Both the position numbers and the translations under genes were made by a program. This document shows positions 24,576-34,204 of a stretch of 64,000 bases of DNA, piece by piece. How positions within the stretch are numbered: position 1 is the stretch's first letter; each line of letters starts with the position of its first letter. Source of the stretch: Mucilaginibacter sp. PPCGB 2223 (GTDB lineage Bacteria > Bacteroidota > Bacteroidia > Sphingobacteriales > Sphingobacteriaceae); assembly GCF_001705515.1 (NCBI RefSeq), contig NZ_MDJS01000001.1:1488001-1552000 (forward strand). The letters are read 5' to 3'. The notes under the pieces were generated by a model. The model did not search any database and was not told where the DNA came from. It worked only from the letters and a program-made list of their open reading frames with translations.

Positions 24576-25733
24576 TCAGGTTGTTATATTTATGCCTGCC
24601 AGGCTTTCAACCTCGTCAGACAGGTTTTTGCATTTTTTACTGACAAAGCTCTGGAGTTGATCTATAAAAACCGACTCATCAAATTTCTCTGCGTGGTTGC
24701 GAACAAAAGCCGGGTCGAACTCCAATTGTTCACATTTAGTAATTGCCTCCGACAACGATTGAACAGTTTGTTCACTAAAAAAAACTGCAGTTGCTTTTGA
24801 GGCGTCGTTAACATAAGGTATCATAGTCGATAATACGCCGCCTTTCTCGTAAGCAATAACGGGTCGGCCAGATGCATTTGCCTCCAATGGTGTAATACCA
24901 TAATCTTCATGCTGCGGAAAAATAAATGCCTTACAATTAGCATACAAATCTGCGAGCTCTGCACTCGATAAACCACTCCTAAACTCGATATTACTGTTGG
25001 CCATTGCCTTTAGCTCTTTGGCTTTGGTACCTGTACCCACTATGATAATATTTAAACCCAGCTTATTGAACACCTCTATACACAGATCAACCCTTTTGTA
25101 TGGCTCAAGGCGCGACACCAATAAATAATAGGTCTTAGGTTTATCAGAAAGATAAAAATTCCGGCACTTCACATCGGGTCTGATTATTGCAATCTCGCCG
25201 GTAACCTGATATGCGTCGCGTATGCGTTGTGAGGTTTCGGGTGTCATGGCGACAAAATAATTTGCCCTTTTTGCTGCTTTGGCATCGCTATATCTTAAAT
25301 ATTTAATGACTATGTCGAAAATCCACCTTGATATCCCCCTTGATTGGTTATATTGATCATAACTTGTGGGGTTCCAGGCTAACCTGAAGGGTGTATAGGT
25401 GTAATTAATTACGATTGATTGCTGATCAACTTTAACATATTTAGAGCAAAAGGTTGTTGAGATAATTACAACATCATAACCTTTTACCTTTAAAGCTTTC
25501 ATCGCCCAAATGCCAAAAGGAAAAAACAGCTTCTTCATAACAGATGCGTTTTTTGCTATTTTTTGAAAAAGCGAGGTATGTATCTTATAGTTTTTATATT
25601 CGGGATAGGTGCTTTCCGGATCATAACACATGGTATAGAAATCGGCTTCAGGAAATGCCTTTAACATACTAAGGGCCACCTGCTCCGCACCACCCCGCCT
25701 CATCAAATCATCATGAACAATTGCAATTTTCAT
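24576..25733 (-). CDS. glycosyltransferase family 4
   Basis: This 385-residue protein has the GT-B fold. The N-terminal half begins MKIAIVHDDLMRRGGAEQVA, with the GGAEQV turn of GT4 enzymes, and the C-terminal half has LLVSRLEPYKRVDLCIEVF and the sugar-nucleotide motif FPQHEDYGITPLEANASGRPVIA, equivalent to the E-x7-E element. It should add one sugar to the lipid-linked repeat at the cytoplasmic membrane face. It belongs to the polysaccharide cluster and is separated from the gmd-like gene upstream by 290 bases without a gene. Donor and acceptor are not predictable. Confidence 0.9.
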   Translation of the reverse strand: MKIAIVHDDLMRRGGAEQVALSMLKAFPEADFYTMCYDPESTYPEYKNYKIHTSLFQKIAKNASVMKKLFFPFGIWAMKALKVKGYDVVIISTTFCSKYVKVDQQSIVINYTYTPFRLAWNPTSYDQYNQSRGISRWIFDIVIKYLRYSDAKAAKRANYFVAMTPETSQRIRDAYQVTGEIAIIRPDVKCRNFYLSDKPKTYYLLVSRLEPYKRVDLCIEVFNKLGLNIIIVGTGTKAKELKAMANSNIEFRSGLSSAELADLYANCKAFIFPQHEDYGITPLEANASGRPVIAYEKGGVLSTMIPYVNDASKATAVFFSEQTVQSLSEAITKCEQLEFDPAFVRNHAEKFDESVFIDQLQSFVSKKCKNLSDEVESLAGINITT

Positions 25734-26023
25734 TTATAAATCAATAGTGTAAATGCTGACCTGTATCCCTCTCCTTTATTTACTACAATGCAGATCAGAA
25801 CATTTGCCTTATTGTACTTTGTAACAAATCAAGGCATGTAAAACTGCCGGCAATCAATGTACAAGATTAGAGTTTTTTATCCTAATTAAAAAATCATATC
25901 ATCTGGGGATGTTCATGAAAAACCGCACAAACCAATAGAGGTGCTAAACAGGCTTTTTTGCAGTAGCTATACTATCCGGCTCGAGTTACATTTATTGTAA
26001 TGACTCGATATATGGATAAAACA
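25734..26023. other. AT-rich gap inside the polysaccharide cluster
   Basis: No gene was found in these 290 bases, the largest gap in the cluster. An imperfect hairpin at about 25982-26007 (CGAGT/ACTCG) follows the gmd-like stop codon but has no T-run. It could hold a promoter for the downstream genes or mark a recombination joint. Confidence 0.4.
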
Positions 26024-26983
26024 TTATTTGTAGTTTTTTAACTCTTCACTAACCAATAATTCTAAAACTTCAAAAAACGATTTTGAATAATCCCATTTGA
26101 GCAATCTTTTCGCTTTACTGTTATCTCCGTACATGTCTTCGATATCTGTTGGTCTGAATAATTCTTTGTCTTCAACCAGTTTGTCAGCTGGTATCTTAAG
26201 CAGATCAAACACAAACGTTATAATTTCGCGTAAATAAATCGACGTGCCCGAGCAGATGATATAATCGTTAGCTTTATCTTGCTGCAATGATAGCCACATT
26301 GCTCTAACATAATCGGGGGCATAGCCAAAATCTCTTTTGATATCTATATTGCCTACCCGCAAAAAATCGGCGCGGCCATGCTTAATATCTAACGAGGTCT
26401 TGATTACTTTTTTAACAAAAAAATTGGAGCTTCTTAGGTAAGATTCATGGTTAAATAACACGCCGTTAGTGCAATATATATCGTAAGATTCGCGATAATT
26501 GATCCCTATCCAATATGCCGAGGCCTTCGATATGGCATATGGGCTAAGCGGATGGAGTGGCGTGACTTCAGTAACCGGCAGATTTGTTACTTTGCCAAAC
26601 ATCTCGCTGCTTGAGGCCTGGTAAACCCGGGTATCCAGTTTTAAAAGCCGGATGCTCTCTAATATATTCAGCAACGATTGTGTGTTGTAAGTAATGGTCC
26701 CGATCGGCTGCTCAAATGACATACCAACCGAACTTTGTGCCCCCAGATTATAAAATTCGCTCGGGCTGTATTTAATCAATATTTTGATAATACTCGAAAA
26801 ATCAAGCAGATCGCACTCTTCAATTTTAATCTGCCCATCTATGTCGAGGTATTTAAAATTATTAAAATTAACATTATTGTAGCTCCGGGTAAGTCCCACC
26901 ACTGTATATCCTTCGCTTAATAGTAATTTTGCCAAATAAGGCCCGTCTTGACCTGTGATGCCGGATATGCAGGCTATTTTCAT
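26024..26983 (-). CDS. gmd: GDP-mannose 4,6-dehydratase-like short-chain dehydrogenase
   Basis: This 319-residue protein has the extended-SDR signature of GMD: GITGQDGPYLAKLL at the N-terminus, NLGAQSSVGMSFEQP, SSSEMFG (124-130) supplying the catalytic Ser/Glu pair, Tyr149-x3-Lys153 in SPYAISKAS, and GVLFNHES. GMD makes GDP-4-keto-6-deoxymannose, the precursor of GDP-fucose, GDP-rhamnose and GDP-perosamine. It is about 50 residues shorter than classical GMD (about 370), so it may be a relative such as an RMD-type reductase. No GDP-fucose synthase or aminotransferase is in the cluster. Confidence 0.78.
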   Translation of the reverse strand: MKIACISGITGQDGPYLAKLLLSEGYTVVGLTRSYNNVNFNNFKYLDIDGQIKIEECDLLDFSSIIKILIKYSPSEFYNLGAQSSVGMSFEQPIGTITYNTQSLLNILESIRLLKLDTRVYQASSSEMFGKVTNLPVTEVTPLHPLSPYAISKASAYWIGINYRESYDIYCTNGVLFNHESYLRSSNFFVKKVIKTSLDIKHGRADFLRVGNIDIKRDFGYAPDYVRAMWLSLQQDKANDYIICSGTSIYLREIITFVFDLLKIPADKLVEDKELFRPTDIEDMYGDNSKAKRLLKWDYSKSFFEVLELLVSEELKNYK

Positions 26984-27051
26984 TTCAAAAAGTTAATCAT
27001 GTAATAATGAGCAAAGAAATCTGATATCAGGTAATTATAACATTAGTTTGG

Positions 27052-28161
27052 TCAAATATAACTCTGATATCTGAAATCATTAATAATTTTTTCCAAAGCA
27101 TCGCCAGATTTTTTCCAGGAGAATTTTTTGTATTGACCGGCCCCCTTCTCAATTAGCCCGGCTCTCAGTTGCGGATCTTCGTGAAGCCTGATCATGGCCT
27201 CTGTAAGCAAGTCAACGTCGTAGGGGTTAACATACAAACTCGCATCGCCACATACTTCAGGAAGGCTTGAGGTATCAGATACTATAGTTGGGCAACCGGA
27301 TGCCATTGCTTCAAGGGGCGGCATGCCAAAGCCCTCATACAGTGATGGATAGATAAAACAAAAAGCGGAGCGATAGAGATACGCTAATTCAACGTCGGTA
27401 ATATATCCTGTTAATTTAATATTGGGCGAATCAGTGATCATTTCTTTTAGATCATGATCGGCAAAAACCTTTCCCTCAGATCCCACTATAACGAGTGGCA
27501 GTGCATCATTATTAAGCTTTTTATAAGCTTGTACAAGCTTTACAAAATTCTTCCTGGGTTCTAACGAAGACACTCCTAATAAATATCCCTTTTTTTTAAC
27601 CTCAAGGCGTTTAAGAATATTTTCGCATTCCGGTGATGGGCTTCCGGTATTGGTAAACTCATTTGCAACACCGCAGTAAATAACAACAATCTTATCGGGT
27701 TCTACTTTCAATATGTTCACAATATCATTTTTAGAACACTCGCTGATCGTAATTATTAACTTACTGTTTTTAGCTATCCTGGGTAAAGCAAATTTGTAAT
27801 AATAATAAAACGCTTTGCTAAACCATTTAGGGTTCACAAAAACCGTCAGATCCAGAATAGAGACAAATTGATTTTTATAGATTAGCGGAGCTGTATTGAC
27901 AAAACTGATCAAAAGTTCTTTTCCGTTTTTATATAAGAAATAAGGCAGGTCTATTTGTTCCCAAAATACTGATTTTAATTTTCCGATGGTTTTGATTGGA
28001 AAACCTGATACGTTATATGAACTGTTAATAGGCTGGTTTGGCACCAGTATACATATTTCGCCCTCGTTATACTTACTAACCAGTTCGCGGGTCATTTCGT
28101 AGGCAAACCTCTGTGACCCAGTCTGTTTTTGGGTCAAAAATTTCCCGTTTATATATATCAT
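27052..28161 (-). CDS. glycosyltransferase family 4
   Basis: This 369-residue GT-B enzyme begins with GKFLTQKQTGSQRFAYEMTR, a common opening of GT4 mannosyltransferase-like proteins. Its C-terminal half holds LLGVSSLEPRKNFVKLVQAY and the E-x7-E element FIYPSLYEGFGMPPLEAMAS. It should transfer a sugar during repeat-unit assembly. It starts 23 bases after the secreted glycosidase gene and is in the same transcription direction as the whole cluster. The specific linkage is unknown. Confidence 0.9.
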   Translation of the reverse strand: MIYINGKFLTQKQTGSQRFAYEMTRELVSKYNEGEICILVPNQPINSSYNVSGFPIKTIGKLKSVFWEQIDLPYFLYKNGKELLISFVNTAPLIYKNQFVSILDLTVFVNPKWFSKAFYYYYKFALPRIAKNSKLIITISECSKNDIVNILKVEPDKIVVIYCGVANEFTNTGSPSPECENILKRLEVKKKGYLLGVSSLEPRKNFVKLVQAYKKLNNDALPLVIVGSEGKVFADHDLKEMITDSPNIKLTGYITDVELAYLYRSAFCFIYPSLYEGFGMPPLEAMASGCPTIVSDTSSLPEVCGDASLYVNPYDVDLLTEAMIRLHEDPQLRAGLIEKGAGQYKKFSWKKSGDALEKIINDFRYQSYI

Positions 28162-28184
28162 TAGTCTATTTTGATTTTGATCAA

Positions 28185-29180
28185 TTATTTTTTGTATGCC
28201 GTGGTCATTACACGTGCGCCTAATTTTAACGCAAATTGTTTACGCTGCCACTTTGCTATTCCATAAAATCTTTCTCCGCCAGATGACATAGGCAGTTTAG
28301 TTTCGTCCAATAATTCATAAATAAAAACAGCCTGCACAGCTTTATATTTTCTGCAATAGCCGGTAAAACTCTCAAGCCATTTTTTTTGTTCTTCTTCACT
28401 TGTTTTAAAGGTACCAAAAGCAGTGTTTACTTCTGTAAACCATATGGGCTTGTTTGTACGTGCCGAAATTGTTTTTACAATATCCACCCCCACTTTTTTC
28501 GAGTATTCGTCCATGTCCGAATACCAATGATATCCAATAATGTCAAAATTCACATTCTTTTTTTTCAGGAGGTCAAAAAAAACAAAATGGAACCAGCCAC
28601 CGGTATTTATAATTGTTTTTGCGCCTGGGCGTTGGCTTTTTATACCGTCGATCATTCCTTTATAAAATGAGGCTAAAACATCCAGTTTATTAACATCATA
28701 GTCATCGGGAGAGCTCCCGCTTGTACCGGGTTTAGCCAATGCTATCTCCTGTTCGTTCCCCAGTTCAAAATAATCGAAGTAAGCGCCATATTTTTGTGCG
28801 AACACATTTCCGATGGTACGCCCTTTGTTATATGATACCTGGCTGTTATCATTAAAGTTCATCCCCATCATATATATCATTGGCAACAAACCGATATGAG
28901 CTGGTTTACTTAGTTTAACAAGTTGATAAAAGTTTGTTTCATTTCTGATATTCCCGCTGCTGTCTACCGGTACATCAAACCTATAGTAATTAAATCCAAG
29001 CTTTTTAATCATATCGATCTGCTGTTGCAGCGGTATATCCATATAAGTAGCCTGGTTAAGCGGGTGCCCGTTGATACCTTTTATAATTTTGACTGGTAGA
29101 TTAGTAACGGGCGCAGTTATACCGGCCCGCAAAACACAGCAACAAACACCCAATAACAACGCGATACTTAAACGTTTCAA
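28185..29180 (-). CDS. secreted clan GH-A glycoside hydrolase-like protein
   Basis: This 331-residue protein has a signal peptide (MKRLSIALLLGVCCCVLRAG) and a single TIM barrel. The clan GH-A active site is visible: acid/base Glu143 in FELGNEQE after strand 4 and nucleophile Glu250 in IWFTEVN after strand 7, with GYHWYSD between them. It could belong to GH39, GH5 or a related family. Its place among glycosyltransferases suggests it trims or releases the polysaccharide made by this cluster rather than degrading a food glycan, as secreted hydrolases do in other exopolysaccharide loci. Substrate is unknown. Confidence 0.78.
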   Translation of the reverse strand: MKRLSIALLLGVCCCVLRAGITAPVTNLPVKIIKGINGHPLNQATYMDIPLQQQIDMIKKLGFNYYRFDVPVDSSGNIRNETNFYQLVKLSKPAHIGLLPMIYMMGMNFNDNSQVSYNKGRTIGNVFAQKYGAYFDYFELGNEQEIALAKPGTSGSSPDDYDVNKLDVLASFYKGMIDGIKSQRPGAKTIINTGGWFHFVFFDLLKKKNVNFDIIGYHWYSDMDEYSKKVGVDIVKTISARTNKPIWFTEVNTAFGTFKTSEEEQKKWLESFTGYCRKYKAVQAVFIYELLDETKLPMSSGGERFYGIAKWQRKQFALKLGARVMTTAYKK

Positions 29181-29209
29181 ACTATTCCTGATATGTTTAT
29201 GTTAAACAT

Positions 29210-30031
29210 TTACTTCGCTTTCCCGGCTAAGAGAAAAGAGAATATTCTTCTATTTCTGTCTAAAAAACCGCCGATGCCGGAATGCAGCACCCTTTTTTTA
29301 GTAATGTTCCAATAAAAATATAATTTGGCCGTGTAGCTTGGGTTATATTTTTTTACAGACTTATAAAATTCGCGGTAACTATTGATATAGTTTTTGTCGC
29401 TTGTTCCGCCAAGCCTGAAATTCGCCAGTGTTTGGCTAATATGAATAAAAGGTACTTTATTGATCAAAAATCTATGGATAAGCTCACAATCCATCGCGTA
29501 CCTATACTCTTTAGAGTAAACGCCAAACTCGTCATAAACGTTTTTGGTGACAAATGTCGAAGGATGAAATATCGACATGTATTTCCACAAGTCGGCCGAA
29601 TTGGCTACCAATTCCATTGTTTTTTCATCGTTAAAATACCTGATATCACCAAAATATACACCTCCGGTTTTTTTGTTGGCTAAATAAGCGTTTGCAACGG
29701 CTTTTATAGCACTATCTGCAAACAGGTCGTCGCTGTTTAAAATGCCAACTATTTCGCCATTGGCCCGCAATATACCTTTATTAAAAGCATCGCTGATTCC
29801 TTCGTCTTTCTCCGAGACAAATACATTTATATTATCACGGTATTTATTGATGATGTTTATCGAGTTATCGGTTGAGCCACCGTCGATAACGATGTATTCA
29901 ATATTGGGATAATCCTGATATATGATGCTCCTGATACATTCTTCAAGGTATTTATCACCGTTATAATTAATAGTTATTATCGATATCAGAGGAAGTGTAT
30001 CAGTGCCCGGTGTTTGTGTATATACATTCAT
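29210..30031 (-). CDS. glycosyltransferase family 2
   Basis: This 273-residue GT-A enzyme shows the GT2 opening PLISIITINYNGDKYLEECI, the nucleotide-binding IVIDGGSTDNS, the metal-site NSDD in GILNSDDLF and a WKYMSIFHPSTF segment resembling WcaA-type transferases. There is no membrane domain, so it should act on the cytoplasmic side of the inner membrane. It is 2 bases from the Wzy-like gene upstream, so the two are tightly linked. Confidence 0.9.
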   Translation of the reverse strand: MNVYTQTPGTDTLPLISIITINYNGDKYLEECIRSIIYQDYPNIEYIVIDGGSTDNSINIINKYRDNINVFVSEKDEGISDAFNKGILRANGEIVGILNSDDLFADSAIKAVANAYLANKKTGGVYFGDIRYFNDEKTMELVANSADLWKYMSIFHPSTFVTKNVYDEFGVYSKEYRYAMDCELIHRFLINKVPFIHISQTLANFRLGGTSDKNYINSYREFYKSVKKYNPSYTAKLYFYWNITKKRVLHSGIGGFLDRNRRIFSFLLAGKAK

Positions 30032-30033
30032 TT

Positions 30034-31272
30034 TTAGCTATTGATATGGTAAACGGCGGCTATGGGTTTCTTGAACGAAAGCACCTCGGCCCAGCGCGTT
30101 TCCTTTGCTCCGTATATTAAAATAAACGAGCACAGAATACCACCTGCATATGCCTCACCGTTTAGTAACACAATGATAAATAAGATTGAAATGAACCAAT
30201 TAAGCTTTTTAAATACCATACGAAACAGATACATAAATACAAACAGGTATAAAAAACCAAGTTGATACGAAACCTCAGAAATTGAGGATGTAACCTGTAA
30301 CATATTCTCGGCACTCTGCCTGCTTATACCAAATATGGGATGATCGAGTGCAATATTAAATGCTTTTAAAGTAATTTCGGCCCTATCGTTGACTGATCCG
30401 GCGGCCAGTGTATTTTCGTGAGTAAAAAGCTTATCGATGGTTTGTATGTAAATCATGTTGCCGATATCCAAATCGGTTGCGCTGGCCAGATAAACGCTTC
30501 CGAGTACAAGCAACGAAACTAAAGAAATTAAACAAATGCCGAACCTTTTTTTCAATACCCGATCATCCGAAAATAAAAATATCTGCAGCGCCAGAAGCAA
30601 AACCATGATAAAACCACTGGTAGAAACTGTGAGTAAAATACTTACTAAGAACACGATAAGTACCTTATTGTTCCTTTTATAGAACAAAAACCAATAAAAT
30701 GCGAAAAGCTGATTAAAAGCCCAGGCACCGGGTTCCCAAAATATACTTTGTACCCGTAAATCGTTTGATACCCTATCTGTGTAAACCAACAGGTTATAAT
30801 ATCCACCTGTGTCGGCACCGCCAAACAAGTCGTTAGTATGGGTCGGCAAGAGTGTTATCCATGAATAATTGATTAGAAAAAGGATACCAAATACGATACT
30901 TATTATAGACAAATAATAGATTACCTGGGCAAATTTATCGAGAATAGATAGCAGCGTTTTTTTGTTGTAAAAGCCCAGGATAAAATACACAATCATGATT
31001 GAGAATGTATTAAACAGGTCAAATGACACATTAAATATCTTCGATATTAATGGAAAAACAGCTAAAAAAAAGACAATTGCATTTGGAACTGCAATTGTCT
31101 TTGTAATTTTTACCTGGAAAAAGAGATACAGTAATAAAAACAGGTCTAAACCTATTTTAACGGCATTGGTATACTCAAAAAACAACCATGAACCATTGGC
31201 ATACACGGCAAAAATAGCCAGTATATATTCAGCATAGTTTTCAATAGCTTCTTTTTTTATTGATTTCATCAT
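30034..31272 (-). CDS. polytopic membrane protein, probable Wzy-type O-antigen polymerase
   Basis: This 412-residue protein is strongly hydrophobic with about ten to twelve membrane segments. A hydrophilic loop of about 70 residues around 280-345 (DIGNMIYIQTIDKLFTHENT onward) could be the large periplasmic loop of Wzy polymerases, and the WEPGAWAFNQLFAFYW stretch recurs in O-antigen ligase/polymerase relatives. No other polymerase candidate is in the cluster, which has a Wzx flippase, Wzz and Wza. The assignment rests on topology and context because Wzy proteins share little sequence. Confidence 0.65.
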   Translation of the reverse strand: MMKSIKKEAIENYAEYILAIFAVYANGSWLFFEYTNAVKIGLDLFLLLYLFFQVKITKTIAVPNAIVFFLAVFPLISKIFNVSFDLFNTFSIMIVYFILGFYNKKTLLSILDKFAQVIYYLSIISIVFGILFLINYSWITLLPTHTNDLFGGADTGGYYNLLVYTDRVSNDLRVQSIFWEPGAWAFNQLFAFYWFLFYKRNNKVLIVFLVSILLTVSTSGFIMVLLLALQIFLFSDDRVLKKRFGICLISLVSLLVLGSVYLASATDLDIGNMIYIQTIDKLFTHENTLAAGSVNDRAEITLKAFNIALDHPIFGISRQSAENMLQVTSSISEVSYQLGFLYLFVFMYLFRMVFKKLNWFISILFIIVLLNGEAYAGGILCSFILIYGAKETRWAEVLSFKKPIAAVYHINS

Positions 31273-31397
31273 CTACAATTAAAAATGAAGCGCTATAGAT
31301 CGCATTAATACGTTTTATGAATTTATATACGTTATGCTACTGTTCTGATATGAGTAAATTTAATCAACATTCAAATTTTAACTAAAAAACCCCTGTT

Positions 31398-32156
31398 TTA
31401 AAGGCGAATGAAGTAAAAAAAGTTTTTGTTAAAATCATCGCAAATAAAATAAAAACCTTCGTTTAAAATTCGCCTTACTATGTCCGATATTACCTTTTCG
31501 CCTGTAATTGAAGGATGGAATTCGAGCGCTATTTTCTTAATATTCGAGTTTTTCAGAAAGGATACATCTTTAAAAATTTCGACCTCTCCGCCTTCAATAT
31601 CTACACAAAAATAGGTAGGGTTATACTTTTTTATCAAATCATTTAATTTGATGACTTTTATTTTAGCAGGCTTCCCATCAATTTCGCTAAATATTGAAGA
31701 CTCGCGGTGATCATCTTTTATAAAAAAATCTATCTCGTTTTTGTCAAAGTCATTACTTACAACTATCTCGTTGTGAACATCAAAAGCGATATGGTTTAAC
31801 GCCATATTTTTTTTGATGAGCGAAATCAGCTTCGGGTTAGCTTCAAACGCCACTACTTTATTTTTAGATATTTTCTGTGCAGTAATTGAGTTGAACCCAA
31901 CACCACAGCCAAGTTCGACATATATATCATCCGGCTCTAATGTTGTTCTGATGCAATCATTTTCACCAGCCTCATAATGTTCCTTAACTATTTCTCTAAA
32001 TACCTGCCGGCTAATTACCGGGTCGTTAATAGATAGTTTAACGCCTAATTTTGTTGTATGTGTTTGTTTAATTTTCCTGAATGGATAAAGCAACTCGGCA
32101 ACAATGACGTTGGTTACACGAGGGATAAATCTTAAAACCTTTTTTATATATGACAT
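31398..32156 (-). CDS. FkbM-family SAM-dependent methyltransferase
   Basis: This 252-residue protein has SAM motif I in YVELGCGVGFNSITA, the acidic ribose position in VVAFEANPKLI, and the FkbM-typical CVDIEGGEVEIFK near residue 195. Members O-methylate sugars or small molecules. Here it probably methylates a hydroxyl on the glycan or its precursor. It is preceded by the E1 beta subunit gene 37 bases upstream and followed by a 125-base gap. The first 35 residues are basic and hydrophobic and may attach it to the membrane. Confidence 0.85.
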   Translation of the reverse strand: MSYIKKVLRFIPRVTNVIVAELLYPFRKIKQTHTTKLGVKLSINDPVISRQVFREIVKEHYEAGENDCIRTTLEPDDIYVELGCGVGFNSITAQKISKNKVVAFEANPKLISLIKKNMALNHIAFDVHNEIVVSNDFDKNEIDFFIKDDHRESSIFSEIDGKPAKIKVIKLNDLIKKYNPTYFCVDIEGGEVEIFKDVSFLKNSNIKKIALEFHPSITGEKVISDIVRRILNEGFYFICDDFNKNFFYFIRL

Positions 32157-32193
32157 CTGTGATTAATTACATTATTTACTAAAACTCCGCTAT

Positions 32194-33258
32194 TTAATAA
32201 ATATTAACGAATTTATAATTAGTATAATCGAAACCGGGTGCTATGTGCAGGTCATCAAAAACCAATTCGGGTAATTCGTTAAATTCAAATCCAAAATTGG
32301 CGAGGCTCGCCGCGATAGATTTCACATTAGGATAGTATTCGCCAACGAGCGCCGGTGAAGTTGGGCAAGGATGATGAGGTGGTGCACATTTTTCGATATT
32401 GATTTTTTCGTGCTTGTTGTGGGTAATTGCAAAGCCGATGAAAGATGCAAGAATCCCCCCCTCAAAAGGTGCGGTATCGACTGCAACAACGTTTTTGCAT
32501 GCCAGTAAAGCTTTTATAGTATCTTCAGAATAGCGTTTGTCGGCAGAGAAGTATTTTAAACAAATGACCTTACCTTGATATCCGTATTTTTCTTTGCTAA
32601 AATCAATAAACTTAAGGCACTCGACCAGCCCATCACCATAAGTTAACAGAGTAAAGTCCTCTCCATCGCCGTATATGGCAGCTGTTTCAAATTTATCATG
32701 GGTTACGTCGTATCCCAACTCAAACTGCTCCATAGTTTTATACAGCCAGCGGTGCTCTAAAAGCACAGAAGGTTTGTCGATCAGTGTTGAGTAAATTGAT
32801 GCTCTGTAGGCATCAAGCGGCGTTGCAGGGATAAAGATATCCAAACCGGCAGCCTGCATAAATATTGAGTGGTAGTTTGCGGTATGTTGCGGGCCATTGC
32901 CCCATTGCCTGCCTATACAAATGCGTAATGCTACCGGGCAAGGATAGTTACCACCAAACATATAATCCCAACGGGACGCCTGGGTGAATATCTGATCAAA
33001 AGCAAGCATCGCGAATTCGATCCTTCCGTGGTGAACTATGGGCCTTAACCCCTGCGATGCCATGCCGACAGCCATACCTGTGAAAGATAGTTCAGAAACA
33101 GGTACGTCAAGCACCCTGTCCGGATATAATTCTGCCAAACCTTTTGTACTGCCGTCAGCACCGTTAGCATAATTTACCCCCAAACCAATAATATATGTGG
33201 AATCGTTATTTTCTAACTGATAAAGGTGGCCTTCTCTCAGCGCTTCGACAAAATTCAT
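32194..33258 (-). CDS. thiamine-diphosphate E1 component, beta subunit (transketolase-like)
   Basis: This 354-residue protein has the pyrimidine-binding half of two-subunit 2-oxo acid dehydrogenases: the catalytic Glu56 in DVPVSELSFTGMAVGMA, then WGNGPQHTANYHSIFMQAAG and FIPATPLDAYRAS, and a C-terminal transketolase domain near 200-320. It pairs with the alpha subunit encoded immediately upstream (4-base overlap). No E2 acyltransferase or E3 is nearby, and the surroundings are glycan genes. It may donate an active-aldehyde group to a sugar rather than make acyl-CoA. That is inference; the fold assignment is firm. Confidence 0.88.
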   Translation of the reverse strand: MNFVEALREGHLYQLENNDSTYIIGLGVNYANGADGSTKGLAELYPDRVLDVPVSELSFTGMAVGMASQGLRPIVHHGRIEFAMLAFDQIFTQASRWDYMFGGNYPCPVALRICIGRQWGNGPQHTANYHSIFMQAAGLDIFIPATPLDAYRASIYSTLIDKPSVLLEHRWLYKTMEQFELGYDVTHDKFETAAIYGDGEDFTLLTYGDGLVECLKFIDFSKEKYGYQGKVICLKYFSADKRYSEDTIKALLACKNVVAVDTAPFEGGILASFIGFAITHNKHEKINIEKCAPPHHPCPTSPALVGEYYPNVKSIAASLANFGFEFNELPELVFDDLHIAPGFDYTNYKFVNIY

Positions 33259-34196
33259 ATTCTAACTTTTATTTGATTTCTAATATTTAAAAACTTCTCC
33301 TCGGTTTCTTTAATTGTGTTTGCAATTAAAGCTTCTACTTTTTCCGGTTCAACACCATTTTGGATCAGCAAATCCTTACTAACTGTTATACAGTCGTTGG
33401 CTTCAATAAATTCCGGCGTATCATTGACACGATAACCAGGTGCTTTTTCTTTCATCGGGCCGCTGTGTCCGTAAGTACCCCTAACAACATCCAAATGCAA
33501 AACCGCCGGTTTTCTATCGGCAAGTATGTTTTCTTTCATCAGTTTCGTTTGCTTGCTTACAGCGTTAACATCCCTTGCTTCCATACGGTGATACGTGGCG
33601 CCAAGGCCCTCGATGATTTTCGGGTACGAATAATCTTTTGCTTTTCTGTCGCTGTGAGCTGATATAACTGAATACTTGTTATCCTCAATTACAAATAACA
33701 CCGGTACGTTCATTAAAGCAGCAAGGTTTATAGACTCGTAAAAAGCGCCCTCTTCAGCAGCCCCATCTCCGATAAAAACAACAGCTATATTATTTTTTTT
33801 CGAAGCTTTGATCGAAAATCCGATACCTGTACCTAAAGGAGCAACACTGCCCAGGATAGGTGTAGAACCAACAAAGCCTACCGACCGGTCGAGCATGTGC
33901 ATCGACCCCCCGTAACCTTTGCAGCACCCTCTGGAATCGCCGTATACCTCATACACCATCTTGTCGAAATCACCGCCCTTAGCCAGGTAATGGTGATGCG
34001 ATCTATGATTACCCATTACCAGGTCATCTGTCTCTAACGCCGAGCATACGCCTACTGCCGAACTTTCCTGCCCGATGGAGAGGTGTAAAAACGAAAATAT
34101 CTTACTTTTAAAAAAATCGTCTGCGATGAGCTCTTCAACTGCTCTGATCTGAACCATCTTCGACAACAAATTCATTGAGAATTCTGTGCTTAACAT
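33255..34196 (-). CDS. thiamine-diphosphate E1 component, alpha subunit
   Basis: This 313-residue protein carries the ThDP motif GDG (143-145) followed 28 residues later by Asn173 in IEDNKYSV, with GNHRSHHHYLAKGGD and GYGGSMHM typical of pyruvate or acetoin dehydrogenase E1 alpha. The phosphorylation-loop region is replaced by KDYSYPKIIEGLGATYHRM. Its 3' end overlaps the beta gene by 4 bases, so the subunits are translationally coupled. It follows the zinc dehydrogenase gene by 8 bases. A catabolic dehydrogenase role is unlikely in this setting; sugar modification or carbon-chain editing is more plausible. Confidence 0.88.
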   Translation of the reverse strand: MLSTEFSMNLLSKMVQIRAVEELIADDFFKSKIFSFLHLSIGQESSAVGVCSALETDDLVMGNHRSHHHYLAKGGDFDKMVYEVYGDSRGCCKGYGGSMHMLDRSVGFVGSTPILGSVAPLGTGIGFSIKASKKNNIAVVFIGDGAAEEGAFYESINLAALMNVPVLFVIEDNKYSVISAHSDRKAKDYSYPKIIEGLGATYHRMEARDVNAVSKQTKLMKENILADRKPAVLHLDVVRGTYGHSGPMKEKAPGYRVNDTPEFIEANDCITVSKDLLIQNGVEPEKVEALIANTIKETEEKFLNIRNQIKVRI

Positions 34197-34204
34197 ATTT
34201 ATAC

